The position numbers and the translations under genes are program-made. Below the pieces are notes generated by a model. The model ran no database searches and was not told the origin of the DNA. It saw only the letters and a program-made list of their open reading frames with translations. DNA of 47,644 nt, from positions 1-47,644 of the IMG/VR virus record IMGVR_UViG_3300003885_000006; one strand, 5' to 3'. This DNA comes from a virus. Positions 23,420 through 32,263 of this stretch are shown one piece after another (the first letter of the stretch is position 1; every line of letters begins with the position of its first letter).

Positions 23420-23827
23420 ATGATTAGATTCTTTCAACCAGACGATTACATTCAAGTCTGGCATCTCTTAAACAACAATGGAGTAGAGCCTCCACACGAA
23501 CCATCAGACCTCAATGGGCTTGGTTTAGTGGCTGAGGAGAACGGACAGATAGTAGGATTTATCTGGGCACTTGTCAGTAACTCTACACAGGCGTATGTAG
23601 ATTACTATGTTACTGATTATAAGACGAATTCGCAGAATGGAATACGAGCGAATAGAGTTGGATTGGAGCTTGTGAGGGAGTTGGAGATACTCTTAATAGA
23701 GCTAGGAGTTAAACGATATACATTCTATGTAGAGATATACAACCCAGAGTTTGTAGAAATGGCAAAAAGGTTGGGAGCAGAAGAGTTAAGAGATTTAACT
23801 TTTATGCGGAAGGAGATTTCTAAGTGA
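23420..23827 (+). CDS. GNAT-family N-acetyltransferase
   Basis: 135 aa. The start at 23420 is chosen because AGGAAG precedes it; an upstream frame extension runs inside the fibre gene. The GNAT pattern shows an N-terminal IRFFQPDDYIQVWHLL, GLVAEENGQIVGFIWALVS (strand pair), YVTDYKTNSQNGIRANRVG (motif A region, acetyl-CoA P-loop of Q/R-x-x-G-x-G type, here degenerate) and a C-terminal FYVEIYNPEFVEMAKRLG. The substrate is unknown. Between fibre and internal proteins it may modify a virion protein or a host factor. Confidence 0.75.
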   Translation: MIRFFQPDDYIQVWHLLNNNGVEPPHEPSDLNGLGLVAEENGQIVGFIWALVSNSTQAYVDYYVTDYKTNSQNGIRANRVGLELVRELEILLIELGVKRYTFYVEIYNPEFVEMAKRLGAEELRDLTFMRKEISK

Positions 23828-24894
23828 AGATTTATACTAAGGTAGTGATTGATATACAAAGTGGACAAGTTTTGCAAGAAGATAGTTACAACTATGTTGG
23901 AGGTATTGCTGAGTGTAAGGGTGGGACATCAGCAGCACCATCTCCCCCAGCTGACCCGGAAGTAGCAATAATGGAACGCCAGACAGCAATATTGGAAAGT
24001 CAATGGGCACAGCAACAAGAATTTGCTCCATTTATTTTGGAGAGTATGGGGCTGGCAAGAAACCCAGATACAGGAGTTTTGGAGCGGTCTGAAATTCCCA
24101 CAACCACTGCTGAACAACTTGCCGCAGATATAACTAGAGCATCCGGGGAAAGAACGCTGTCAGCGTTACAAGGCGACCTTCCTATTCAATCTGGTGTACT
24201 CCAAATGTATGACCAAGGAGAGAAGGCATTGAGGGAGGAATTAAGTTCCAGACTAGGCTCCAATTATGCACTAACAACTGGTGGGGGAAAAAGATTAGAG
24301 GAATTTAGAAAAGGTAAGGCGGCTGCTTTTGATGCAGCCATGAGGGGGGAAATAACCACAGGAACTGCCTCATATCTCCAAACTTTAGGCGCATTACCAG
24401 GATTGAGACAACAACAGTATAATCAGTTACAGGGAGCTGGCGCTCCTAGTCTTGCTTTAAGTGCGGGTTATGGGCAAGCTCTGCAACCCTACCAATTCCA
24501 GAGACAAATGTCTCTCCAGGCTAGTATGCAGGGTGCAAACCTGAAAAACCAAAGAGTATTAGCGCAGTATCAACTTGCTGGTTCTGCTATGGGTGCTGCG
24601 GGTACCGCATACGCCAGTTCCAAAAGTTTTAAAGGTGATATAATCCCTGCTGTTGTGGACTCTATCCTACAAGAGTTGTTAGATATTGATGTAGTGAAGT
24701 ATAGATATAAATCCGAAGTTACAGATGATGGTAAGAACCACATCGGAGTAATAGCGGAGGATATTCCACAACAACTTGTAACCTCAGATGGGAAGCATAT
24801 TGATTTAATGGATTTTACTACTTATTTATTGGTAGGGATACAGCAGTTAGCTAAGAAGATAGAGAAGTTAGAGCAGAAAGAGAGGATAGCCTAA
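23824..24894 (+). CDS. Virion protein with C-terminal peptidase S74 chaperone domain
   Basis: 356 aa from GTG 23824 (AAGGAG). The N-terminus (MKIYTKVVIDIQSGQVLQED) matches the start of podovirus internal/ejection proteins. Residues 45-250 are helical and Gln/Ala-rich, including a small-residue stretch (AGSAMGAAGTAYA). From about 262 it carries an intramolecular chaperone: S265 and K270 (SSKSFKGDI) form the Ser-Lys self-cleavage pair, then DIDVVKYRYK, HIGVIAEDIP (306-315) and a closing coiled coil. S74 domains trimerise a fibre and then cut themselves off. Pairing with an internal-protein body is unusual. Confidence 0.7.
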   Translation: MKIYTKVVIDIQSGQVLQEDSYNYVGGIAECKGGTSAAPSPPADPEVAIMERQTAILESQWAQQQEFAPFILESMGLARNPDTGVLERSEIPTTTAEQLAADITRASGERTLSALQGDLPIQSGVLQMYDQGEKALREELSSRLGSNYALTTGGGKRLEEFRKGKAAAFDAAMRGEITTGTASYLQTLGALPGLRQQQYNQLQGAGAPSLALSAGYGQALQPYQFQRQMSLQASMQGANLKNQRVLAQYQLAGSAMGAAGTAYASSKSFKGDIIPAVVDSILQELLDIDVVKYRYKSEVTDDGKNHIGVIAEDIPQQLVTSDGKHIDLMDFTTYLLVGIQQLAKKIEKLEQKERIA

Positions 24895-26402
24895 TGGGAG
24901 TATTAGCTGAGTCACAACAAACAGAAGGTTCTTTAAAGTTCACAAGTTTATTGGGTGAAAATCAATATTGGGAGAATCAGGTAAAAGAACTCCAACTGTT
25001 GAGACAGCAAAATCAACAAGGTAAGAAACAAGCTGGGACAGATTTAATTTCTACTTTAAACGAGATTGCGGGGGATGATTTTTTATCCCGGTCGCCCAGC
25101 AGTCAGAAAAAGACTTTAAACTCTGCATTTAGGAATTACTCCAGGTCAACTGCTCCTGGAAACTTTGACGAGTTTGGAGAGGGGGAAGATATTCCTTTAG
25201 AAACTTTAAAGGAGGTACAACCCAGGATAAAGAAGATTATGAAAAGTAATCTAAGTCTTAATCGGAAGTTACAGGAAATTAGAAGTTTAATTGCCGATGT
25301 AACTACTTTATCTGTTGAAAGAGCAGAAGAGGAACCTCCTTCAATTGCAGGTTTTGGGCGTTTAAAAGCGTTTAGGGTTAAAAAAAAACTTGAGCAACAA
25401 CAATCTCAGAATGTTTTAGATTTGTTGCAGAAAGTGGAAGCTAGAACTTTAAACAACGTCCAAATAGAAGGTATTATAGACCAACTTCTATTGAATGATA
25501 AAATACATCCCCGTGATGTTCCATCCGTAAAAAGGTTGTTGCAGGGGGGAGGGGAAATAGCTAAGGAATTTTTGGAGGGTGCTTTTGCTGTAGCTAAGAC
25601 CGGGGGGGCTAAACCATTCACACTAGCTCCCGGTAGCCGAGCCTTCATACAAAGACCTGGGGAAGCTAAGGCTACTGAAATTGCAAGGGGGGCGGATAAA
25701 CCTACAACCAGCCCAAAAACATTTGAGCAGGCACTACTTACTCCTAATTTACCCACAAAAAGAAGAGCAGAGATACTTGCTAACGCCAAAGAGTTAAAAC
25801 GTGCCCAACAGAAAAAAGTATCTGGAGTTGAGTTGTCTGCCAAAGAGAAATTGCAACTAACTAATGATACTATAAAGACTTTTAGAGGTGACCAAAGAAT
25901 AAAAAGTTTTGAGACAATAGATTTTTCCTTTAAGTCCATGGAACAATTAGCAAAACAAGCAACTGGGGCAGAAGGTTTTATTGCTTTAGACCAAGGATTA
26001 ATTACCTTGTTTAATAAGATAACAGACCCTAACTCAGTTGTCAGGGAAAGTGAGTTTGCAAGAACCGAAGCAGGGCAAGGATACTTAGATAGGGTGCAGG
26101 GATTTTTTCAGCGGGTGGCTAAGGGAGGTGCAGGCATAACTCAGGAAAACAGAGAATCTTTGGTGGAGGCAGCAAGAGCTATGCACGCTATTGCACAAGG
26201 GAAAGCTAATGAAGTAAGGGCTGATTTTACCCAAATAGCTTCTGAGGCGGGTTTAAACCCCGAATTAATAGTGGGTCGTACCAGAGCAAGGAAAGAATTG
26301 GGAGATTTAGGTTTTCCAGAGTTACCGCCAGGATTGGGGCCGACAAGTAAAGTTGATGATAGACAAGAACAACTCAGAAATATCCTTCTTGGGGGTCAGT
26401 AA
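24894..26402 (+). CDS. Internal virion (DNA ejection) protein candidate, 502 aa
   Basis: 502 aa, helical and rich in Gln, Lys, Glu, Leu, with coiled coils near residues 25-50 and 150-175 and no membrane segment. The start overlaps the previous stop (TAATG) and the stop overlaps the next start. Size, composition and position after the tail genes match the mid-sized ejection proteins (T7 gp15-like, P22 gp20-like) that leave the capsid to build a conduit into the cell. No conserved motif can be named. Confidence 0.6.
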   Translation: MGVLAESQQTEGSLKFTSLLGENQYWENQVKELQLLRQQNQQGKKQAGTDLISTLNEIAGDDFLSRSPSSQKKTLNSAFRNYSRSTAPGNFDEFGEGEDIPLETLKEVQPRIKKIMKSNLSLNRKLQEIRSLIADVTTLSVERAEEEPPSIAGFGRLKAFRVKKKLEQQQSQNVLDLLQKVEARTLNNVQIEGIIDQLLLNDKIHPRDVPSVKRLLQGGGEIAKEFLEGAFAVAKTGGAKPFTLAPGSRAFIQRPGEAKATEIARGADKPTTSPKTFEQALLTPNLPTKRRAEILANAKELKRAQQKKVSGVELSAKEKLQLTNDTIKTFRGDQRIKSFETIDFSFKSMEQLAKQATGAEGFIALDQGLITLFNKITDPNSVVRESEFARTEAGQGYLDRVQGFFQRVAKGGAGITQENRESLVEAARAMHAIAQGKANEVRADFTQIASEAGLNPELIVGRTRARKELGDLGFPELPPGLGPTSKVDDRQEQLRNILLGGQ

Positions 26403-28801
26403 TGCCTTTGTTGAAGAGAATACAAGAAGCTAGGCAACAAGGTTTTGAGGATGATGAAATACTGTCTGTTTTATCTCAAGACCAGGATTTAGCTCCTAGA
26501 ATACAAAAAGCTATTGATGGCAAGTTCTCTTCTTCTGAAATACTTGGAGTTCTTTCGGAACCCCAACCGATAGTTACGGAAGTTACGGAAGTTAATATCC
26601 CACAGCCAGTATTATCTGATGTCTCTCCAGACATACCTGCTCCTGGTGCTGAGGAGAGTTTTGCCCAACAACTAAAACCAGCAGTACGTCCAACCTTACA
26701 GGCGGTTGGGTCTATCGGTGGAGGATTGCTTGCTGCTCCTGGTGGCCCACTAGCTATTGCTGGGGGTGGAGCATTGGGATATGCTACCGGAGATGAATGG
26801 GCAGATTTACTCCTGGGGGAACAAACTGGGACTTTAGTAGAAGAACTCGCTGAGGCCGGGGGAAACATCCTTGAGGGTGCCAAGTTAGAAGCTATGGGAC
26901 TCCTTGGAGGACGAATATTAACAGGGATAGGAACAAAGTTATTCAAACCTTTGACTAAAAAACTTGGGGCAGAAACCTTAAAAAGACTCCAGTCCGCTAA
27001 GGAACTGGACGTGCCTGTTACAATTGGAGAGGCAAGAAGTTCCGCTGTACTAAAAAAAGGAGAAAACTTCTTTAGGAAACTCCTAACAGGAGCTGGGAAG
27101 TTTGAGCGATTTGACCAGAAAAGGTTTACAGCGTTAATAAATGCAAGGGAAAAACTAATAAAAGATATATCTAAGGGCGTCAAACGTAAGGAAAGCCTGG
27201 AATCTTTAGGTGTGCAAATCCAGAAAGAAGTAGATACTTTACTTGCCGGTAAAGTACAAGCAAAAGGGCGAGTCTTAAACAAGTTGAAAAATGATGTATT
27301 GGAGATGTTTGGTTCCTCTGAAAGTTATGAAGAACTAGGTAGAATTACAAAAGAAGCTGTACAGGGGAGGCAGAGAGAGTTTGAATCTGTGGCTAGTTCG
27401 TTTTTTAACGGAGCAAAAGAAGCATTACCCCAAGTTGGTGATGATATTGTACCTACTCCCAATATACTAAAAGCCATACATAAAGCATTGCAAGAGGAAA
27501 CTAAGGCATTAACAGTTGCGGGGAAAGGCAACACTGCTTTGCTACAAAGTATCCAGGGTGATTTTATAGAAGGAGCTACCAGTTTCAATTCTCTTGTGCG
27601 GCGGCGGAGTGATTTAAATGATATAATTAGTAGAATTGAATCCATAACTGGGCTACCTGGACAGGAACAACTTGTTGTGGCAGGGAAAAAATCCTCAAGG
27701 TTATTTAGGGGAATAAAAATGGCTTTGGACAAAGATTTATCTGAGTTTGCCAAGGTATCAGGAACCCAAGTTGATGATTTAATCCAGGCCGGGGTTGATA
27801 CGTCCAAACAGAAGTTTGATTTCATAAAGACTCCAGGAATTAAAAAGTTAATAAATAGTGACCCTGGGGCTGTTTTAGATGTTATACTTAAACCAAAACA
27901 GGAGTTCCTTGCTAAGTTACTGAAACGAGAACTGAACGAAAAAGGACTCAGGTCAGTACAGCAGGCAGCAACCAATAAACTCTTGAGGTTGGATATTGAT
28001 GATGTTTTTTCTGGGACTGCTTTAAACGCAGAAATTAAGAAAGCTGGTGAAGGAACTGTAAGGTCTTTACTTGGTGACGAAACCTTTGAATCTTTACAAG
28101 ATTTTGCTGCCCAGGCAATCGCACATGAAAGGGTTGTTGCCAGATTTCAGACAACTGGAGTTGTTCCCAAAGGGTTGGGGTTAAGTCAGATTGACCTTGC
28201 AGGAAACAGATTCTTTAAAACTTTGGTTAGAAGTCAAAAACCGCAGAACTTAATCAATTTAATCTACCAACCAGGAAACACAAAAAACATAAGACGTACC
28301 TACGCCGTGTTAAGGTCAATGGGTAAACCAGAGAAGATACAGGATTTAAAGGCAGCTTTTCTTGAAAGTTTGATGGAAATTGACCCCAAAACAGGGAACT
28401 TCCTGCCTGGGGACTTGGTAAATAAGTTAAAAAGATTAGATTCTGCAACTTTAAAAGCTGCTTTTTCTCCAGAAGAGTTAAAGGGTTTTACTGATATTGC
28501 TAACGTAGCAAAGTTAATTGACCCTAAAGTTGCGGGGAAAGAAGGTTCATTGGAGGTTATAAGATTTATTGTAGAGCCTATAGGTGACCCCCTGTCCAGG
28601 ATGTATTTAAGTAGGGGCGGCAGAAATTTGTTAGAGAAGTCCATTAGACAAATTGCTAAAGCAACTACGGCAGCACAAAAAAATGAAATTTTGGCCAAAT
28701 TGTTTGCATTTGGAATTACTGCCTCCAACAGGGCAAAGACTAGGAGACTACAAGAACAAGGTAAACTAAATATTCCACTTCAACCTACTCTGTCAAGGTA
28801 A
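26402..28801 (+). CDS. Large internal virion (ejection) protein candidate, 799 aa
   Basis: 799 aa. It begins with two short repeats resembling flexible adaptors (QGFEDDEILSVLSQD; GKFSSSEILGVLSE). Then comes a Gly/Ala-rich hydrophobic stretch near residues 100-125 (VGSIGGGLLAAPGGPLAIAG) able to insert in a membrane, followed by more than 600 residues of helices. This is the plan of the largest podovirus ejection proteins (T7 gp16, P22 gp16), though no lytic transglycosylase motif is visible. It is coupled to the 502-aa gene upstream and precedes the lysis genes. Confidence 0.65.
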   Translation: MPLLKRIQEARQQGFEDDEILSVLSQDQDLAPRIQKAIDGKFSSSEILGVLSEPQPIVTEVTEVNIPQPVLSDVSPDIPAPGAEESFAQQLKPAVRPTLQAVGSIGGGLLAAPGGPLAIAGGGALGYATGDEWADLLLGEQTGTLVEELAEAGGNILEGAKLEAMGLLGGRILTGIGTKLFKPLTKKLGAETLKRLQSAKELDVPVTIGEARSSAVLKKGENFFRKLLTGAGKFERFDQKRFTALINAREKLIKDISKGVKRKESLESLGVQIQKEVDTLLAGKVQAKGRVLNKLKNDVLEMFGSSESYEELGRITKEAVQGRQREFESVASSFFNGAKEALPQVGDDIVPTPNILKAIHKALQEETKALTVAGKGNTALLQSIQGDFIEGATSFNSLVRRRSDLNDIISRIESITGLPGQEQLVVAGKKSSRLFRGIKMALDKDLSEFAKVSGTQVDDLIQAGVDTSKQKFDFIKTPGIKKLINSDPGAVLDVILKPKQEFLAKLLKRELNEKGLRSVQQAATNKLLRLDIDDVFSGTALNAEIKKAGEGTVRSLLGDETFESLQDFAAQAIAHERVVARFQTTGVVPKGLGLSQIDLAGNRFFKTLVRSQKPQNLINLIYQPGNTKNIRRTYAVLRSMGKPEKIQDLKAAFLESLMEIDPKTGNFLPGDLVNKLKRLDSATLKAAFSPEELKGFTDIANVAKLIDPKVAGKEGSLEVIRFIVEPIGDPLSRMYLSRGGRNLLEKSIRQIAKATTAAQKNEILAKLFAFGITASNRAKTRRLQEQGKLNIPLQPTLSR

Positions 28802-28814
28802 GGAGCAGGGAAAC

Positions 28815-29171
28815 ATGAAAACTCTTGTACTCAGAATACGTTTCAAAGAGGACACAGACCACGAACACTTCCAAGAATTGAACCCTAAACTCAGAGGGAT
28901 TGTGTTGGACTTAGCTACTTATTGTAGTTTCCATTTCAATAGAGATATTATGGTTACTTCTCTATTTAGGTTGGAGAATAAGAAATCCGTACATGCTTAC
29001 GGAAGAGGAGCAGATATTAGGAGTTTGGATTTTAATGCTGAGGAGATTGCTCAGATAGAGAGATACCTAAACACTACCTATATTTATGACCCAAGCAGAC
29101 CTAATAAACTAACCTGTCTATACCACAATGTAGGGTTTGGTGACCACTTCCACTTACAGGTGATGGGATGA
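28815..29171 (+). CDS. Endolysin, M15-type peptidoglycan peptidase
   Basis: 118 aa. The zinc ligands fit the M15/VanY pattern: SVHAYGRGADIRS gives H60 and D67 (HxxGxAxD type) and GDHFHLQV gives H111/H113. M15 phage endolysins cut peptide cross-links (L-alanyl-D-glutamate or D-Ala-D-Ala type). Length matches minimal single-domain endolysins; there is no signal peptide, so release needs a holin-type partner, probably the next gene. SD AAGGAG. Confidence 0.85.
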   Translation: MKTLVLRIRFKEDTDHEHFQELNPKLRGIVLDLATYCSFHFNRDIMVTSLFRLENKKSVHAYGRGADIRSLDFNAEEIAQIERYLNTTYIYDPSRPNKLTCLYHNVGFGDHFHLQVMG

Positions 29172-29437
29172 CTGAACGGAGAGTAGGATTGGAAGAGTTC
29201 CAAGGAGTTGTGCTTACCAAACTTGATTCATTAAAGGAAGGCCAACAAGAGATTAAGGATGGATTATGGGGGAAAGATGGGGTTAAAGATAGAGTTGGAG
29301 TTTTAGAAGGAGATGTTAAAGTTCATGGAACTGAGATAAGTGATTTGAAGAAAGACAGACCAAGGGTATTCTGGCTAGTTGGGATAGCTAGTTTAATTGG
29401 TGGGTTTCTAGGGAGATTGATTCCTTGGAGGGGTTAG
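29168..29437 (+). CDS. XhlA-like holin-associated membrane protein
   Basis: 89 aa. The N-terminal 65 residues form an amphipathic coiled coil (VLTKLDSLKEGQQEIKDG). A single membrane segment lies at about 70-84 (VFWLVGIASLIGGFLGRLI), ending with a basic RG tail. This is the XhlA arrangement, a membrane partner in lysis cassettes. The start overlaps the endolysin stop by four bases. It is the last plus-strand gene. A stand-alone pinholin or a spanin component is the alternative. Confidence 0.7.
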   Translation: MTERRVGLEEFQGVVLTKLDSLKEGQQEIKDGLWGKDGVKDRVGVLEGDVKVHGTEISDLKKDRPRVFWLVGIASLIGGFLGRLIPWRG

Positions 29438-29447
29438 TTCTTATTCC

Positions 29448-29470
29448 AAAAGTTCAATCTCTGAACTTTC
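29448..29470. terminator. GTTCA-type hairpin (family member 4) in the convergence zone
   Basis: AAAGTTCA (29449-29456), loop ATCTC, TGAACTTT (29462-29469), 11 bases after the last late gene. About 30 bases here are identical to member 5 at 40694. The position suggests bidirectional termination of the two converging operons. Confidence 0.6.
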
Positions 29471-29478
29471 TTCCAACA

Positions 29479-29659
29479 TTAAGGCCAAGTCAACCAATCT
29501 GCCGCTTCCTGTAGTTCCTTATCTTGTGAATCTAACAAGGCAAGTAGTTTATTTCTCAAATGCCGAAAAATCTTCTGCAACGAAAATAACTACTGGAACT
29601 TGGTCAAGCCCATCTGGAATTAAGTCTCCCGGCACTATATAGTATCCATACTTCTTCAT
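29479..29659 (-). pseudogene. Small frameshifted gene remnant at the end of the minus operon
   Basis: A 36-codon frame starts at ATG 29659 (AAGGAG nine bases upstream; MKKYGYYIVPGDLIPDGLDQ) and stops at 29549. A second frame, open from about 29587 to 29479, reads on with a coding-like helical sequence ending KELQEAADWLTWP but lacks a good start. An upstream extension of the first frame is also open. The picture fits one gene broken by a frameshift, or two tiny overlapping genes. It lies after the 83-aa gene and before the shared hairpin. Confidence 0.35.
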
Positions 29660-29769
29660 TCTTCCTAACTCCTTCTTCCTATTATGGTGGGCAGCAAAAC
29701 CCAAACCTCTTACACTCTTTTTGCTTGGGACTACCTCAGAAAACGGTCTTATTTAGAGAGCAAAATTTT

Positions 29770-30021
29770 TCATTCCATATCTTCCATCAAGCAAGTATAT
29801 TCAATTAGCTCCATTATCATGAAGGCGACGTCTTGAGGAGTTAGTTCCAACGCCGAGACTGTTCTACCTGTTACAGACTTTCCAGTCCCGTATTTGTTGT
29901 GTAAATACTCCGTCCACCTCCTTGCAATACTTCCAAAACTATCCTCCGGTTTCTCATAACTATCCTGTTTAACTGTGTTTATTTGGTTTAGTGCTTTGTC
30001 TGTTAGTTCTTTTCCAATCAT
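29770..30021 (-). CDS. DUF6378-like phage protein (83 aa)
   Basis: 83 aa, helical. The order of motifs resembles the small DUF6378 family of phages: a Lys/Asp-rich N-terminus, EDSFGSIARRWTEYL (24-38), then LTPQDVAFMIMELIEY (about 60-75). Function of that family is unknown; an association with nucleotide metabolism is often suggested by neighbourhood, and here it follows thyX. SD GAGGGA before ATG 30021. Assignment is from memory of the pattern. Confidence 0.6.
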   Translation of the reverse strand: MIGKELTDKALNQINTVKQDSYEKPEDSFGSIARRWTEYLHNKYGTGKSVTGRTVSALELTPQDVAFMIMELIEYTCLMEDME

Positions 30022-30042
30022 TTCTTTTCCCTCTTTTTATTG

Positions 30043-30657
30043 TTAAACTTCTGGCCAAATATCATCGTATAGAACTGGGATTCTTTCCTTAACTTCCTTC
30101 AAAAGTGGCTTCATAAGTGCTACCATTTGAGGGTGTGCTTTTGGGCTACAGCGGAGTTTGAAGATATGTCTCCACTCTCGGAGGTTAGCCTGGACTACTA
30201 TCTCGGTTTTGAGTGCGTTAGGTAGAACCTCACGGGCTTGTTGGGGAGACCAGCCAAGGTTAAGTAGTCTATTGTAAGATTGTTCTGCTTCCCATAACAA
30301 CTGGTTAAACTCTCCAATAGGTTTTGGGTCTTGTATGTCAACCCAAACCGGTCTAATAAACTCCATATCCTTCCCACCGTAATTACAATACCTTGTACTT
30401 TCCTGTGCAAAACTACATAATCTGTGTCTCACCAACTCGTGTGTCACACCTCTATTGGTAATAAACCTAACCGTCATAAACCCAAACTCCAACATCGCAT
30501 GGTGACCTCTATCACGTAACATAGCCACAAACTTCTCAGCGCTTCCGTCTGTTATTTTATCCTCAGACTTGTAACAAGTTCGGCCAACAGCTTCTATATC
30601 ATGGCAGGCATCGCTTGGGTAACTTAATATTTCGTGGGATTGTTCAATTAGTTTCAT
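30043..30657 (-). CDS. thyX: FAD-dependent thymidylate synthase ThyX
   Basis: 204 aa, normal length. It carries the ThyX signature RHRLCSFAQESTRY (RHR-x7-S) at about residues 77-90, plus HHAMLEFGFMTVRF near the N-terminus and LREWRHIFKLRCSPKAHPQM near the C-terminus. The tetrameric flavoenzyme makes dTMP from dUMP with methylenetetrahydrofolate. It sits 3' of DNA ligase with a two-base gap, part of the nucleotide/replication cluster. Phage ThyX supplies thymidylate for replication independently of the host enzyme. Confidence 0.95.
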   Translation of the reverse strand: MKLIEQSHEILSYPSDACHDIEAVGRTCYKSEDKITDGSAEKFVAMLRDRGHHAMLEFGFMTVRFITNRGVTHELVRHRLCSFAQESTRYCNYGGKDMEFIRPVWVDIQDPKPIGEFNQLLWEAEQSYNRLLNLGWSPQQAREVLPNALKTEIVVQANLREWRHIFKLRCSPKAHPQMVALMKPLLKEVKERIPVLYDDIWPEV

Positions 30658-30659
30658 TC

Positions 30660-31556
30660 TTACTCTCCCTTTCCCCTAAATCCCTTAAATACTGGAATTC
30701 TAGGTAAGTTTTTAACCCCATGTGGTTGGTACTTATATGTTATTCCCTTCCCAAGATACTCAGTCCTACTCTCCCAAATCTCCCTCCTCAACTTATCGGT
30801 TAATCCGACTCCAGTCCCAATTCTAAACTCCAATCCATGCCAGGGAGTCTCTCCAATCTCCCTCACCAGGAAAGCTCCAAGAGTATTCTTTCCAACTTTA
30901 AATTCCTGATTTGTTGCTCGCTTTGCATAACCAAGTTCATTCTTCTGTAGCTCATTCTGATTCTCCATCTGTTCTTCCAACCCATAGATTACAGCCTCAC
31001 TATCCTGGAATCTCTTAATCTTAATCAGGTATCCTTCTTTCTCTGTGGAACGACCACACTTGTAGGGGGAGTTTGGAGTTCGGATGCAGATACCTTCGTG
31101 GCCAGCTTCTACGTGTTCTTGTTCATATTCTAATAACTCTTCTTGATTATGTATTTCTTTTGGAAATAGTTTAAAAACTTCTTTACCTAGTTTATATACA
31201 GTTGTTATCCGTAAATATTGTAATGAATGTAATCTACACTTATATGGAGGCCAAATTCCTTGTTCTTTGTAATCAAAAACAAAATAAGTAAAATCTGGCT
31301 CTCCTCCGATACTCATAACTCCAGAACTTGTTTCCTGGAAGCTCCTTCCAACAACTAACTCTCCGTCCAATCCATCTGGAAGTCCTCTCAGTTTCTTTCT
31401 AATATACAGATTTGGAATAGACTTGAAGCTACGAGATACTGCCTCCCCATTAATAATCAAACATCTAATCCCATCAATCTTAGGGGTGGCTAAGACTGGA
31501 TATTGAATCTTACTCCAGTCTGTAAGTTTAGCTGCAAGCATTGGTTTTGTTATCAT
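30660..31556 (-). CDS. ATP-dependent DNA ligase
   Basis: 298 aa. Motif I TPKIDGIR (Lys of KxDG at about 26 receives AMP). LDGELVVG (63-70) is motif III, FTYFVFDYKE is motif IIIa, EGICIRTPN is motif IV and EGYLIKIKRF is motif V. A short OB-type C-terminus follows. Compact ligases like this seal nicks in phage DNA (T7-like). The start overlaps the upstream gene's stop by four bases. Identity is secure; specificity for DNA is inferred from T7-type similarity. Confidence 0.92.
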   Translation of the reverse strand: MITKPMLAAKLTDWSKIQYPVLATPKIDGIRCLIINGEAVSRSFKSIPNLYIRKKLRGLPDGLDGELVVGRSFQETSSGVMSIGGEPDFTYFVFDYKEQGIWPPYKCRLHSLQYLRITTVYKLGKEVFKLFPKEIHNQEELLEYEQEHVEAGHEGICIRTPNSPYKCGRSTEKEGYLIKIKRFQDSEAVIYGLEEQMENQNELQKNELGYAKRATNQEFKVGKNTLGAFLVREIGETPWHGLEFRIGTGVGLTDKLRREIWESRTEYLGKGITYKYQPHGVKNLPRIPVFKGFRGKGE

Positions 31557-31876
31557 TTCTCAATCTCCCTTAAATACATTGTTCCATTTCCCTTTGCAAA
31601 CTTAAACTTTTTTGTGCAATTTATTTGTACTTCATGAAAACTATTTTGGTTCCTATGTGTGGCCTCAAAATAATGGAACATTCTAGCATCAAACTCTCCA
31701 ATTGTTTGGAAATCTATTTGATGTACAAACTCAAGTTTAGTGAGTCCGTTTCGTGTTCCCACGACTTGAAAAGTTACTCCGCCACTTACATTTTTATACG
31801 CTTCCACTTCAAATTCAATCTCTGTCATGCTCCTTTGACTGGACAGACAAACACTATCCTTTTCATTAGCTTTCAT
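31553..31876 (-). CDS. Hypothetical protein (107 aa)
   Basis: 107 aa, mixed alpha/beta: FEVEAYKNVSGGVTFQVVGT then a C-terminal basic strand (KKFKFAKGNGTMYLREIE). Start 31876 has GGGAG eight bases upstream; an internal ATG at residue 17 has an SD too close to work. It overlaps both neighbours by four bases, so it is tightly coupled to the DUF1937 gene and the ligase. Not recognised. Confidence 0.65.
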   Translation of the reverse strand: MKANEKDSVCLSSQRSMTEIEFEVEAYKNVSGGVTFQVVGTRNGLTKLEFVHQIDFQTIGEFDARMFHYFEATHRNQNSFHEVQINCTKKFKFAKGNGTMYLREIEK

Positions 31877-32262
31877 TCTTCAATCTCCCATCTTCTAAGT
31901 CCTTTATCAAACTTACAGAACTTGATTGGAATTCTCAACTTGTGTGCTTTCTTTAACTCTACCTTAATCCCACAACTTTCTTCCCAACCTTCAACCTCAA
32001 CTATCACCAAAATATCACAACTTGTTAACATCCTTAAATCAAACTCCCTCCAACTTTCAAAGCCCTCAAAATCTTTCCCTAATCTTTGTGCAATATGATG
32101 TGAATGAGCTATTGGAGAGAACACTAAGTAACCTTGTCTAATCAAATCTGCCGCACATTCCACAGCTTTCTTGTATCTATAAACTCGTATTTCGGAAACA
32201 GGATTTGAATAGGGACTTGCTAGGTAGATTAGGTCTTTTAATTCTATTCTAGTTGTATCCAT
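31873..32262 (-). CDS. DUF1937 family (nucleoside deoxyribosyltransferase-like)
   Basis: 129 aa. The start at 32262 has GGGGGATTG upstream and directly follows the preceding gene's stop; a longer frame runs back inside that gene. It has LIYLASPYSNP (about 10-20), LVFSPIAHSHHIA (about 46-58), EFDLRMLTSCDILVIVEVEG (about 70-90) and EESCGIKVELKKA. This is the DUF1937 layout related to nucleoside 2-deoxyribosyltransferases, with the Glu of the WExSxGxxxE stretch as likely nucleophile region. It probably acts on nucleotides or their salvage. Confidence 0.8.
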   Translation of the reverse strand: MDTTRIELKDLIYLASPYSNPVSEIRVYRYKKAVECAADLIRQGYLVFSPIAHSHHIAQRLGKDFEGFESWREFDLRMLTSCDILVIVEVEGWEESCGIKVELKKAHKLRIPIKFCKFDKGLRRWEIEE

Positions 32263-32263
32263 T

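Noticed and set aside
25406-28728. Long minus-strand frames opposite the ejection protein genes
   Set aside because: Ser/Pro/Leu-rich antisense frames typical of shadows; no start signals.
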